The notes below the pieces were generated by a model, which was not told the origin of the DNA, did no database searches, and worked only from the letters and a program-made list of their open reading frames with translations. From Meghimatium bilineatum (taxonomy: Eukaryota; Mollusca; Gastropoda; Stylommatophora; Philomycidae), in assembly GCA_034231615.1 (NCBI GenBank), contig CM067304.1, forward strand, positions 15,589,444 through 15,653,443: a stretch of DNA of 64,000 nt, in the 5' to 3' direction. Positions 19,146-28,883 of this stretch are shown in pieces; position 1 is the first letter of the stretch, and the number at the start of each line of letters is the position of its first letter. Both the position numbers and the translations under genes were made by a program.

Positions 19146-19340
19146 AGTCTTACCTTAGGCAACTAAGGAGGTTTTGGGGTGGAGTTAACTGTCCCATCCC
19201 ATAGTCAAAGTGACCCAGAAGCAGATGAGTTGAGCTGAAATGTGCAGAACTGAGCTGTTAACTATGACAACACATTCTGTTCTGCGGACCACATACTACT
19301 GGTCTGTTGGAGTTTGAGAACGAATGCAGAAATAGAATAA
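19146..19340 (+). repeat. SINE-A copy
   Basis: Sense copy: 'caactaaggaggttttgggg', 'tcccatagtcaaagtgaccc' and 'gagtttgagaacgaatgcag'. Confidence 0.82.
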
Positions 19341-19401
19341 AAAATTTTTTTCTGTAAACAGATAGAATCATAATTACTTGGTTTGTACACTTTATTTTCA
19401 G

Positions 19402-19459
19402 ATCACTGACAATGGGTGAAATCGGCTGCTTTCTGAGCCATTATCAAATCTGGGAAGAG
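19402..19459 (+). CDS. COLGALT1: COLGALT exon h: GEIGCFLSHY segment
   Basis: A 58-bp exon reading SLTMGEIGCFLSHYQIWEE. It is the most recognisable GT25 motif (LT.GE.GCFLSHY.IW..V), part of the nucleotide-sugar binding region. The acceptor is TTTATTTTCAG ending at 19401 and the donor is GTCAGT at 19460. The first base completes the arginine of HGR from the previous exon, and the exon ends in phase 0. It is too short for a standard ORF search but certain from motif and phase. Confidence 0.95.
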
Positions 19460-19663
19460 GTCAGTAGGTCATAGTTTTGTGATTTCTCTTTTGATCCTGC
19501 AGTCTTCACTACAGACATGAGCCATCTTCATTTCTCCACTTCCTGAATACAAACTCCTCACTTTGCAGTCATTCCTTCTTCATGTCAGTAATGCTTGTGT
19601 CCATGTGTTACAGTGTTACGAAAGGAGAAAAAAAATATATCTGCATTGTACTGCTATATATAT

Positions 19664-19830
19664 CATAAGATGCAGCTAAGAAAGTTTTGGGGTAGAGATG
19701 GCTCTGCCATTTATAGGTCAAAGTGACCAAAAAATATAATGTTGAATTCGGACATGTCAGGTTCAAAGACGCAGCCAAGCTGTAACCAACCATGACACAA
19801 ATTCTCCAGATTTCATATGGAATCTTCATT
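19664..19830 (+). repeat. SINE-A copy, diverged
   Basis: Sense copy: 'taagatgcagctaagaaagt', 'tataggtcaaagtgaccaaa' and 'cagccaagctgtaaccaacc'. The 3' third is replaced by the following minisatellite. Confidence 0.65.
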
Positions 19831-19975
19831 CTGGCATTTGATAGAAAAAGGAAGACAAGATGGCATTTGACATAAAAAGGAAGACAAGATGGCATTTGAC
19901 AGAAAAAAGAGGACAAGATGGCATTTGACAGAAAAAAGAGGACAAGATGGCATTTGACAGAAAAAAGGAGACATT
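19831..19975. repeat. Minisatellite, about 29-bp unit
   Basis: Five copies of a unit built from 'gacaagatggcatttgacag' and 'aaaaaagag'. Confidence 0.92.
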
Positions 19976-20439
19976 TTTATATGTAAAATCTAACATTTAT
20001 ATTAAGCATAATTTAACTGGAAGCAGCATAAATCTGATTATTTTCATATCTAGTGATAGTGAGGCTACGGTAACACTATGCACCATATGGTAAATAAATA
20101 TTGAAATAGACTACATCAGTTTTACAATGAATAGTACACAGGTTGATACTTCGACCAAAGACCTTTTATTAAAAACATTGACTCTGTTCTTTCTTCAACA
20201 TATAACTACTGTTTAAAATTTTATATATTTTTTAAAATCAATATTTGCATACTATGTTCATAAGAGAAAACATTTCCAATTACATTTTTCATGTAAAAAA
20301 ATATGTACCGAAAGAAAGTTGGAATATTCTTACTTTCAACAAATTTAAACACACATCCACTACTGCTGTACATCTGCAGAAAAATTTTGTGGTCCAACCA
20401 GACATGGGGGCGGTATGTCATAATTTAGGCTTACACTAC

Positions 20440-20820
20440 TGGATTGTCATTACTTTCAACTCCTAAGTCCTGAACTAATTCCCTATCAACGTCTGATTCA
20501 TTCACGTTCTGTAAAATTCCCTGATAAAATTGCCTGTCAACATCATCTAAATCATATGTTGGTCCATTCTTACCGAGTTTTGAAGAAAATTAAAGGACAT
20601 AATACCCTTTCACAGCTCGGCAGCCACAACTGTTAGAAACGGTAGGTAAATTTCTATTTAAGCCACAATTACTGCTAGTCACATGAGGGCTAAATTTAGC
20701 ATGTCTAGACTAGTCACATAGAAACTGAAGAAATACAATTGAAATCACCATGTAGAAAACGGGCATTCTGGAAATGAATTGATAGCGTGCGGTTTTGGCC
20801 TCTCTGGGACTGAGTGTGTT
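20440..20820 (-). mobile_element. Possible piggyBac-like end and N-terminal coding remnant
   Basis: On the minus strand the segment starts TTAACACACTCAGTCCCAGA (right edge 20822), the kind of terminus seen in TTAA-targeting elements. About 200 bp further a frame reads DLDDVDRQFYQGILQNVNES, then DVDRELVQDL. It is acidic, as piggyBac transposase N-termini often are, but no catalytic motif is visible and no other end was found. Treat as a weak call. The 19976-20440 stretch shows nothing else. Confidence 0.3.
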
Positions 20821-20822
20821 AA

Positions 20823-21560
20823 AGAGTTATCTGTAACGTATTGATGTTTTTAAAGTGTTATCTGTAATGTATTGATGTTTTTAAAGTGTTATCTGTAACA
20901 TATTGATGTTTTTAAAGTGTTATCTGTAATGTATTGATGTTTTTAAATTGTTATCTGTAACGTATTGATGTTTTTAAAATGTTATCTGTAATGTATTGAT
21001 GTTTTTAAAGTGTTATCTGTAACGTATTGATGTTTTTAAAGCGTTATCTGTAACATAGTGATGTTTTTAAAGTGTTATCTGTAACATTTTGATGTTTTAA
21101 AAGAGTTATCTGTAACGTATTGATGTTTTAAAAGAGTTATCTGTAACGTATTGATGTTTTTAACTCTCTATGTCCACCGAGCCGCTAATATCTACATTTT
21201 GGAGACCCACTATGCCGAAATGCCGCTCAAATCTACATTTTAATATGAATTTACTATCGTGTTCGGCATAGCAGGAAAACCAATCGGAGACAAAGAGTTA
21301 AAGTGTTATCTGTAACATATTGATGTTTTAAAAGAGTTATCTGTAACGTATTGATGTTTTTATTAAAGTGTTATCTGTAACATATTGATGTTTTAAAAGA
21401 GTTATCAGTAACATATTGATGTTTTTAAAAGTGTTATCTGTAACGTATTGATGTTTTTAAAGTGTTATCTGTAACATATTGATGTTTTTAAAGTGTTATC
21501 TGTAACGTATTGATGTTTTTAAAGTGTTATCTGTAACGTATTGATGTTTTTCTTACTTGA
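20823..21560. repeat. Minisatellite, about 31-bp unit, split by a MITE
   Basis: About 19 copies of a unit containing 'gtgttatctgtaacgtattg' and 'atgtttttaaa'. It runs up to the acceptor of the next exon (21562), leaving a very short polypyrimidine tract, TTTTTCTTACTTGAAG. It is interrupted at 21164-21297 by a MITE-like insertion. Confidence 0.95.
21164..21297. mobile_element. MITE with TTAA target site
   Basis: A 134-bp non-repeat block inside the 31-bp minisatellite. It is bounded by TTAA at 21160-21163 and 21298-21301, while the array itself has a single TTTTTAAAG at that position. The ends are imperfect inverted repeats, CTCTCTATGTCC and GGAGACAAAGAG. TTAA duplication and short inverted ends fit a non-autonomous piggyBac-type element. 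It has no coding potential. Confidence 0.7.
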
Positions 21561-21562
21561 AG

Positions 21563-21690
21563 ATGATTGCCAGAAACTACCAAAAGATACTGATCTTTGA
21601 AGATGATGTTAGGTTTGAGCCCTACTTCCGTAAAAAATTGTTGGATCTCATGCAGGAATTGGAACAAACTTTCAAAGATTGGGATCTCGT
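21563..21690 (+). CDS. COLGALT1: COLGALT exon i: FEDDVRFEP segment
   Basis: A 128-bp exon reading MIARNYQKILIFEDDVRFE, then PYFRKKLLDLMQELEQTF and KDWDLV. It matches the LVFEDDLRFE..F...L..LM......DWDLIYVGRK segment of COLGALT GT25 domains, and EDD is a metal/nucleotide-binding acidic motif. The acceptor is CTTGAAG ending at 21562 and the donor is GTAAGT at 21691. It ends in phase 2. The next exon should begin YVGRK-like, but none was found in the remaining 42 kb of the window. The rest of the domain and the ER-retention C-terminus therefore lie beyond it or have been lost. Confidence 0.94.
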
Positions 21691-21699
21691 GTAAGTAAA

Positions 21700-21975
21700 T
21701 CTTTTTTTTCTGTGTTCATTCTCAATTCCTGCAGATTAGCAGGATGTAGTCCGAAGATGGAATACGTTGTGTCAGGCTTACAGCTGTGATGAGATATCTG
21801 AATTCTTCAATTTGGCACATCCGACTTTTTCAGCATGACTTTTGGGTCACTGATTCTACATGATGACGCCAACTCCACCGCATAACCTTCTTAAATGCTT
21901 CCTATGACACGTATGGAAAGTGTAAACAGTGTTGCTATTCTTTGCTCCTTTTTCGAGCTTCAATAACACATGAAT
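21700..21975 (-). repeat. SINE-A copy
   Basis: Antisense copy starting ten bases after the exon donor: 'attctcaattcctgcagatt', 'agcaggatgtagtccgaaga', 'ccgactttttcagcatgact' and 'ctattctttgctcctttttc'. Confidence 0.82.
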
Positions 21976-22169
21976 GATGTAGGTAGATGATATTGCGCAA
22001 ACAATGAACGTCTTAGCTGATGCCGTTTGAACGTCTTGTCGGCAGATACCATTGATGCCGTTTCATAGTCACATGGAGACACAAAAAATAAGAAGAGCTC
22101 TTACACGTTTTTGTGCAATTTGTGGGGAGAGGGGGTTTCACTTTCCTAATCTTTATTTCATATCCACAA

Positions 22170-22608
22170 GACTCCATATCTCCACTGTATGCAACTCCAT
22201 ATCTCCACTGTATGCAATACTTTAGAACTCCATATCTCCACTGTATGCAATACTTTAGAACTCCATATCTCCACTGTATGCAATACTTTAGAACTGCATA
22301 TCTCCACTGTATGCAATACTTTAGAACTCCATATCTCCACTGTATGCAATACTTTAGAACTCCATATCTCCACTGTATGCAATACTTTAGAACTCCATAT
22401 CTCCACTGTATGCAATACTTTAGAACTCCATATCTCCACTGTATGCAATACTTTAGAACTCCATATCTCCACTGTATGCAATACTTTAGAACTCCATATC
22501 TCCACTGTATACAATACTTTAGACTGCATATCTCCACTGTATACAATACTTTAGACTCCATATCTCCACTGTATGCAATGCTTTAGAACTCCATATCTCC
22601 ACTGTAAC
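22170..22608. repeat. Minisatellite, 33-bp unit
   Basis: About 13 copies of a unit containing 'ctccatatctccactgtatg' and 'caatactttagaa', mostly identical. Because 33 is divisible by three, frames on both strands stay open (up to 157 codons plus, 182 minus). I treat them as repeat artefacts. Confidence 0.96.
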
Positions 22609-22610
22609 TA

Positions 22611-22773
<163 letters not shown>

Positions 22774-23099
22774 GGGATGAAAACACTCATTTAAAAAAAA
22801 TTTTAAAAAATTTAACCCTTAAAAATATTTTTACTCCAAAAAGTTTATATACAAGTATAAAATATACTTTAAAAAATAAAAAAAGAGAAAAATCATCTTA
22901 TAAAAACACCCTTCACTTAAAAAAAATTATGTTTCATAATTTGTGAAAGGATGTCCGCTAAAAGCAAAAAATATAAATAATTATCATTAAATAATAAAAT
23001 AAATAAGCATGCACCAATTTTATAAAAAATATAAAAAACTGTATCTTCTTCTTTTAAAAATCATTCACAAATTCCCTGAAATGATTTTAGTTTTCTTTA

Positions 23100-23817
23100 G
23101 TTTTCAGTGGCTCCTTCATAAAAACTATCACATTGCTAATGCAATTTTTTCTTGAATAATATTACTAACAATTCCTATATCAAGCCTTTATCTTATAGTA
23201 GTATTAAATATATTTAAATCTTGTAACATTTTCTTATCACAAACTTCATTTCTAGTTTTCCTATCTTCATTTTGTAAATAACAGATGCCATGATTCATAG
23301 AAGCTTCATCAACTCTATTAATTGGTTTACTCCAAGGTTGTGTTGTAAAATCGGGTGGATTACCATATGGATCTTTTAACCTTTTCTTTAAATTAGTTCC
23401 AGGATCTGTAAAATTATGACCTGGTAAATGTAATTCAAATGGTAGTTTATTATATTATTTAAATTCCGCCGAAGACGGATGTGTCGGGCCATTGGCGCAA
23501 ATAAAACGGCGACACAACGCCTTTTCATTCTCTGGACTACATCCTGCTTGAAATCTAGTAGGACAATGGTCCTGCTACAAGAGAATTCAGCGGGAGTTTG
23601 AGAATGAAAGCTGAAGAAGAAGAAGATATTATTTAAATTACCGCCATCATAAACTACTTCTGAAGCTTTAATGAATTTAATTTGTATAGTTCCACAAATT
23701 AACACACAAATGCCCTGTAACATATTTCTATTATTTTTGCTTTTTTGAATATTCTAAATCTGAAGTATCTGCTTTTTTTCTACATTTTACACATTATAAC
23801 ATTTCAGCCATTGCTGT
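23100..23817 (-). pseudogene. PLA2-like domain protein remnant of the Polinton, split by SINE-B
   Basis: The minus strand at 23270-23460 reads a parvovirus/Polinton-type phospholipase A2-like domain, with the LPGHNFTDPGTNL calcium-loop block and a DEAS...H..CY helix. The usual catalytic His-Asp pair reads HGICY here, so the Asp is Gly. A Lys/Ala-rich C-terminal part with a stop follows leftwards. The N-terminal side includes a CVKCRKK Cys pair near 23780 that continues across the LINE. SINE-B at 23466-23626 splits the gene. In related elements the domain is part of a virion-associated protein that helps breach membranes; this copy is inactive. Confidence 0.72.
23466..23626 (+). repeat. SINE-B, full length, 13-bp target duplication
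   Basis: A 161-bp copy from CCGCCGAAGACGG to the (GAA)n tail, with perfect TATTATTTAAATT duplications at 23453-23465 and 23627-23639. It defines both ends of the family: 5' CCGCCGAAGACGGATGTGTC, internal near-palindrome around GGACAATGGTCC, 3' GAGTTTGAGAATGAAAGC plus TGAAGAAGAAGAAG. Confidence 0.95.
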
Positions 23818-23871
23818 CATTTTACAATAATCTTCTTCTTCTTCTGCGATCAGTTTCCTATGCTCATAAGT

Positions 23872-25857
23872 CTATACAGGAAGGTGGGCCGCCTCCATGA
23901 ATTCAGTCGTCAGCAGGAGGTCCTCACGGTTGCCCCACAGCTTCACCTTCAGATCTGTCTCTTGAGGCCATATTTTGGTTCTCACGTCATCAAAGAGTGG
24001 GCATGTCTGCAGAATATGTTCTGGAGTCTGGGGACCCTTTTGACATGGGCATTGGTCAGTTTGGGCAGCCTTAATTTTGTGGAGATGTGCTTGTAGTCTG
24101 CAGTGTCCTGTGCGAAGTCTAAAAATTGTGGTTTGTTGTGACCTGTTTAGCTTTAGAATAGGGTCCTGTGGAAAGTTACTGCCTGTTCTCTGACTCCATG
24201 TATGTTTGTATATTCCTTTGATGAGGGTTTTTGCTTCAGTCAGTGATATTCTGTGGTGGAATTGTTCCTTTTTTGCACCTGCTTTTGCCAGTCTGTCAGC
24301 TCCTTCATTTCCTGCTATTCCACAGTGTGCAGGGATCCACTGCAGCACAACTTTATCGTTGGCAGATAGTTGATTTAGAAGTTCTACAGTTGTTTTTGTT
24401 AGGAGATCTTTAGGTTCCTTTTGGATGGTTTGGAGTACTGACATGCAGTCACACAAGAAGACTATGTTAGTTCCTTTGAGCCTCCGTTCCTCTAGAACCT
24501 TTGATGCTTCCAAGATTGCTTGTAGCTCTGCCCTGTAATTTGTTGATAATTTGCCAGTAGCAATTGAGAGTTCTAGTTTTGGGGTGTTTGGTATGAGTAT
24601 TAGTATCCCAGCTCCTCCTTTCTTTACTGCACCCTCTGATGATCCATCTGTGAAGACATGAATCCACTGTGAGCTAGGGTATTGGGTGTCTAGGTGATCA
24701 AGTGTTTTTGCCTTAAGGGCAGTAGGGGTTTCCATAGTTTTGCTCTCAATGCCTGGTATTGTAAGTTTTGCTGTATATATGGGTGAAGTGTTTGTGATGT
24801 TGCAATATGCTTCTAGCTGTTCCCATTCATCCGGATTGTTGCTGGTTACTTCTTTATTGGCTTTCATAAGTTTTTTTGATAGGTGATTGAAGCTTGGTCT
24901 TTTCAGTCTGTTTTTTGTTAGTTCTTTTATTTTTTCATGCATAGGGTGGTGTTTCAGACGTCTAAATTTTTCTGTCATTATTGTGATTTTCTCATCCCTG
25001 TGGTCTGTTAGGTTTTGTAATCCTGCTGTTGCTTCCATTGATGTTATAGGTGTGCTCCTTAGTCCTCCTGTTATGATTCGTAGACCTGCATTTTGAATTT
25101 TGTCCAGCTTTTGAAGATTGGTGTTTGCTGCTGTTGCATATGTGGTCAATCCATATTCCAGAGTTGGACGAATGTGACCTACATAGACTTGTCTTATGGT
25201 TTTTATGTTGGCTCCCCAATCTGTCCCAGATAGTTTTTTCATTATTTGTAGTCTGCGTGTGGCTTTATTTTCTGTCTCTTCAATGTGTGATCCCCAAGTA
25301 AGTCTTTTGTCAAATTTTAGCCCCAGGTAGACTGGGGTGTTTTCTTTTGGGAGTGGGGTATTGTCTAGAGTGAGAGTATAATTTTCAGGCTTTGTGGAGA
25401 GGGTGAAAAGTGTAGTGACGGTCTTACTTTTGTTTATTTGAACACCCCAGGTTTTTGCCCTCTCTTCAACTTTGTTTATTGCCTCCTGCATTCTAACTTT
25501 TGCAACTCCAATGTATTCTGATTGGGTCCAGATAGCAAGATCGTCTGCATGGAGAGCTCTATGTACATATGGTGTGAATAGTTTTGGCAGATCGTCTATA
25601 AAAACTATAAAGAGTGTGGGGGACAGAATTCCTCCCTGTGGGACACCTTCTGTTATGTTGACCATTTTACTTTTCATTCCCTGGAGTTTGACTCTTGCAT
25701 GTCTGCCTCGTAGGAAGCTTTTTATCCACTGAAACATTTTGCCTCTGATTCCTTTCTGGGCAAGTTTTAGCAATAGCCCCTCTTTCCAGACTTTGTCAAA
25801 GGCCTTTGTGAGGTCAAAGAAGGTGGCTAGGAGTTTTGATTTTTTTCTGGAAAGCAT
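23872..25857 (-). CDS. LINE polyprotein, part 2: RT, RNase H and Cys cluster
   Basis: A 661-codon frame that continues part 1 after one frameshift. The RT palm has FDLTKAFDKVW at 14-24, GVPQGGILSP at 71-80 and the catalytic block HADDLAIW at 103-110, where many LINEs have YADD. RNase H spans about 399-530: TDGSS at 403, an acidic E near 444, D at 470, and HCGIAGNEGADRLA at 511-524. The C-terminal domain has CPCQKGPQTPEHILQTC (CxC-x8-H-x4-C), probably nucleic-acid binding. All catalytic residues are present. The single shift in a homopolymer may be a sequencing error, so the element could be active or only just dead. Confidence 0.92.
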   Translation of the reverse strand: MLSRKKSKLLATFFDLTKAFDKVWKEGLLLKLAQKGIRGKMFQWIKSFLRGRHARVKLQGMKSKMVNITEGVPQGGILSPTLFIVFIDDLPKLFTPYVHRALHADDLAIWTQSEYIGVAKVRMQEAINKVEERAKTWGVQINKSKTVTTLFTLSTKPENYTLTLDNTPLPKENTPVYLGLKFDKRLTWGSHIEETENKATRRLQIMKKLSGTDWGANIKTIRQVYVGHIRPTLEYGLTTYATAANTNLQKLDKIQNAGLRIITGGLRSTPITSMEATAGLQNLTDHRDEKITIMTEKFRRLKHHPMHEKIKELTKNRLKRPSFNHLSKKLMKANKEVTSNNPDEWEQLEAYCNITNTSPIYTAKLTIPGIESKTMETPTALKAKTLDHLDTQYPSSQWIHVFTDGSSEGAVKKGGAGILILIPNTPKLELSIATGKLSTNYRAELQAILEASKVLEERRLKGTNIVFLCDCMSVLQTIQKEPKDLLTKTTVELLNQLSANDKVVLQWIPAHCGIAGNEGADRLAKAGAKKEQFHHRISLTEAKTLIKGIYKHTWSQRTGSNFPQDPILKLNRSQQTTIFRLRTGHCRLQAHLHKIKAAQTDQCPCQKGPQTPEHILQTCPLFDDVRTKIWPQETDLKVKLWGNREDLLLTTEFMEAAHLPV

Positions 25858-27760
25858 CTTCTATTTCCTGGGCAAGGTATGTTGTTTGGTCCTCAGTGCA
25901 TCTGTGTTTTCTGAAGCCTGATTGGCAGTCATCTAGAAGATTGTTTTCCTCCAGGTAGTTTAAGAGTCTGTTATTCACCATTTTTTCCATGACCTTTCCT
26001 AAGCAACTAAGTAGACTGATAGGGCGGTAACTTGTTTTGTTGGTTTTTGGTTTTCCTTTCTTGGCAATTGGAATTATTTCTGCCTCTTTCCATTCTTCTG
26101 GGAAGATCCCTTGCGCCCATGATTCATTAAAAAGGTCTAGGATTCTGCTTCTACCCACAGGACCTAGGTGTTGGAGCATTTCATTTGTGATTCCATCGGG
26201 TCCAGGGGCTTTCTTCTTTTTTAGATTTTGAATTGCCATGTTAAGTTCTGATTTGTGAAAAGGTGAGGTCATTGTGCCTAGGCAAGGTTGATGTTTATTT
26301 ACAAGGTTTTTTGTCTCTCGTCTTACTTCAGCAGTTCTTGTTCTAGTTATCTTAATTTTGCTTTCTTCAGCATAGGAGTCTGCTAGAATATTTGCAGCTT
26401 GTGTGCCAGTGTAGGACTTCCCCTTGTCTTCTATGATGATACTACTTTGGGGGTTGTTTTCTTCATTGAGACACTTGATAAGTTTCCACATTTTTGTTGA
26501 GTCTTTTTCCATGTTGAGTGTTGCTGTTTTTTCTTTCCAGCTGGATCTAATGCTGTTTAGCTTTTCTCTCCTGAAAATTGCTTGCAGTCTATTGTGTTCA
26601 ATGATATTGGTTTCTGTTGGTCTAGTTTCCATCTTGGATCTTGCAGCAGAGGCTTCATCATGCATAGCCTGGAGTTTTTTGTTCCAGAAGGGTTTGTAGT
26701 TTTGTCTTCTTCCTCTAGGTATACTGTTGTTGGCAGCTTCCAGGATTATTCCTGTTATTAATTTTGCATCTTTCCGTATATTTCTTGCTGTAAGATGTGT
26801 TAGTAGTTTTTCCTCTGTAAGGCATTGGTAAGTGTCCCAGTTAGCCTTTTTGTAGTTCCAGCTAGCGATTTTGTGTTGTTGCTTTTCTGTCTTGTGGTTC
26901 CCTTTTATTGTTAATATTACGGGCTTGTGGTCACTCCCACCAAGCTGTTGTGCCACTACTCTTTCTGTCACACGTTGGATGTCCTCTGTTGCAATGGCCA
27001 GATCTGGAGTGCTCTGAGATTTCCATCGTCTGGAGTAAAAGGTTGGCTCTGATAGATGTTCATTTATAACGATTAGCCTATTTTCTATCATCCAGTCTTC
27101 TATTTCTTCTCCTTTCAAGTCCATAGTTGGGTAACCCCAGCTTGGGGAATGACTGTTGAAATCTCCAACTATAATATGATTTGATGATGTGAGAGGTATT
27201 GTCCTGAGGTGTAATTTTTTGTTGTTTGGGCAGTAGAAATTTGTGATAATCAGTGGTTCTGGGGTTGTATGTAATTTTATGGTGAGATGTTCTGAGTCCT
27301 CTGGGTTACGTGCGATTTCTGTAGTAGGTATGTTATTTCGTACCATTGTGATGATCCCTCCTTTGTGGCCTAATCTATCTAATCTGAAGCATTCAAAGCT
27401 TCTGATGGAGAATCTGTTGCTGTCATTAAGATGTGTCTCCTGAATGCACAAGACATCAATCTTTTGCTTTTGAAGGAAATTCTGCAGTTCTAGTTTCTTC
27501 TTAGCCACACCCTCACTGTTCCACTGCATAATTTTGATTGTGTTTTTGTTGTCATGATTGGTTTGGCCGGTTGCTCTACTCTGTTTAATCCCGGGTCCCC
27601 GATACACAGAGTCATCATCAGTAGCTTTTGGTGGACCCATTCGAGGCTGGGGGTCCGGAGCTCCTCCTGCCTGGCGATGAACCACAGGGGCAGCCCCACT
27701 TCGTGTAACAAATCCGAGCATAGTCATTAACTGTATAATGCGTACATGTCCCATTTCCAT
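25814..27760 (-). CDS. LINE polyprotein, part 1: endonuclease and start of RT
   Basis: A 648-codon frame. Residues 74-285 are an apurinic-type endonuclease: QWN at 79-81, QETHL at 107-111, VGDFNSHSPSWG at 198-209 and GSDHKPV at 275-281. From about 505 comes the RT N-terminus with KKKKAPGPDGI (515-525), EEWKEA, SYRPISLL (577-584) and SGFRKHRCTEDQ. The enzyme nicks target DNA and primes reverse transcription on the element RNA. The frame ends about ten residues after a shift caused by the T7 run at 25840-25846 on the plus strand, and it overlaps part 2. The start at 27760 is the first Met; no separate ORF1 protein was found upstream. Confidence 0.9.
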   Translation of the reverse strand: MEMGHVRIIQLMTMLGFVTRSGAAPVVHRQAGGAPDPQPRMGPPKATDDDSVYRGPGIKQSRATGQTNHDNKNTIKIMQWNSEGVAKKKLELQNFLQKQKIDVLCIQETHLNDSNRFSIRSFECFRLDRLGHKGGIITMVRNNIPTTEIARNPEDSEHLTIKLHTTPEPLIITNFYCPNNKKLHLRTIPLTSSNHIIVGDFNSHSPSWGYPTMDLKGEEIEDWMIENRLIVINEHLSEPTFYSRRWKSQSTPDLAIATEDIQRVTERVVAQQLGGSDHKPVILTIKGNHKTEKQQHKIASWNYKKANWDTYQCLTEEKLLTHLTARNIRKDAKLITGIILEAANNSIPRGRRQNYKPFWNKKLQAMHDEASAARSKMETRPTETNIIEHNRLQAIFRREKLNSIRSSWKEKTATLNMEKDSTKMWKLIKCLNEENNPQSSIIIEDKGKSYTGTQAANILADSYAEESKIKITRTRTAEVRRETKNLVNKHQPCLGTMTSPFHKSELNMAIQNLKKKKAPGPDGITNEMLQHLGPVGRSRILDLFNESWAQGIFPEEWKEAEIIPIAKKGKPKTNKTSYRPISLLSCLGKVMEKMVNNRLLNYLEENNLLDDCQSGFRKHRCTEDQTTYLAQEIEDAFQKKIKTPSHLL

Positions 27761-28170
27761 TGCTGGGTACCCACGCCTATTCAGGCTGACATGTTCCGTC
27801 TTCGGTGAGGGAAGTTATGGAGTCTTCCTATCCATGTTCTTGGACATCCTAGCACTGCCCGCAAGACATCGGAGGTTTGTGGAGTGGCCTTCTCCTATTT
27901 TACTGTCAGGGTTGTCTCCCATAGCCTTTCCATCTCCCGATGGTGACTGCAAGGCAGCAATTTTTGGAAAAAAAAAAAAAAAAAATTCCCCCCCCCCCTC
28001 CCCAATGCGCTCCTGGCATGGAGTTGATTACTCCACGCCAGCAGCGTGAGCTTATAGCGGCTCATACTCGCTTGAAGCTGCCCGTCACTGGACACATGGG
28101 GTATTTCAGTGGGGATATCAGCATTTTACAATAATAAAAATGATAGAACAAAGTTATGATAATGTAGTCA

Positions 28171-28878
28171 GCATCATCATCAGGTGCCATGCCGGCTGGC
28201 GTAGGCGGTCATGGCTCTCCACAGCTCTCTGTCCACAGTATTATGTATCAAAGTCGTTGTTGTTTCCTTGCCGTGCCAGGCTGTCAAACTGTCTAATATT
28301 TTCTCACCTTTTCTGTCAATTTTGCCTGTTGTGACTATGTTCTCTAAACCAACCTGTCTCATGAAGTGGCCAAAAAAAGAAGATTGCCTTTTTCTTATAT
28401 TGTTGATTAAGGTCTGTTTCACATTTGACTCTTCCAACACCTCTACATTAGTTTTTCTGTCAGTTCATGGTATTCTCAGCATTCGTCTGTAGAACCACAT
28501 CTCTGTTGCCTCTAATTTCCCAATTTCCAGTTTGTTTATTGTCCAAGACTCACACCCATATGTTAGTATAAGGGTTATATAGCACTGCAGAACTCTCTTT
28601 CTCACCTCTAATGACAAGGTCATATTACACAGTATATTTTTCATTTTTCATTTTTCTGAATTTTGTTTTTGCCTGTCCTATTCTGCTTCTTATTTCTGTT
28701 GAACTTCTTTCATCTGCCGTAATCCTTGTACCTAAATATTTGAATTGGGCGACCTGTTTTAATACTATATCATTCACTTTGATCTTGCAAGGTGCGTTAT
28801 TTTGTTTCTTTGAAATAACCATCACTTCTGTTTTCTTGATATTTAAGAAGAGGGGCCTTTCTCTTTAATTTCTCTGAC
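28171..28878 (-). mobile_element. RTE-like LINE 3' end (family R)
   Basis: Antisense 5'-truncated copy, about 0.7 kb, with tail CATCATCATCAGG at the left edge. Minus-strand readings contain VDRELWRAMTAYASR at the C-terminus, QTLINNIRKRQSSFFGHFM, and, 5' of it, QVAQFKYLGTRITADERSS and EVMVISKKQNN. It lies within the Polinton relic between the PLA2-like and protease genes. No target duplication was obvious. It is about as well preserved as the 10120 copy. Confidence 0.85.
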
Positions 28879-28883
28879 TACTA

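Larger units (their letters stand above)
23832..28121 (-). mobile_element. Full-length RNase H-bearing LINE (I/Jockey-like), recent insertion
   Basis: A 4,290-bp antisense element flanked by perfect 14-bp duplications CATTTTACAATAAT (23818-23831 and 28122-28135). The order from its 5' end (right) is: a GC-rich leader with long A and C runs near 27967-28010, the endonuclease/RT reading frame, a frameshift, the RT/RNase H/Cys-cluster frame, and a short 3' UTR ending CGCAGAAGAAGAAGAAG. The complete 5' end, perfect duplication and almost open frame mark it as the youngest large insertion here. It interrupts the N-terminal side of the PLA2-like gene. Clade is a judgement from the presence of both endonuclease and RNase H. 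Confidence 0.93.

Noticed and set aside
22013-22586. ORFs of 121-182 codons on both strands over the 33-bp repeat
   Set aside because: The unit length is divisible by three and lacks stops. The frames are translations of the same unit and no start or splice context supports them.
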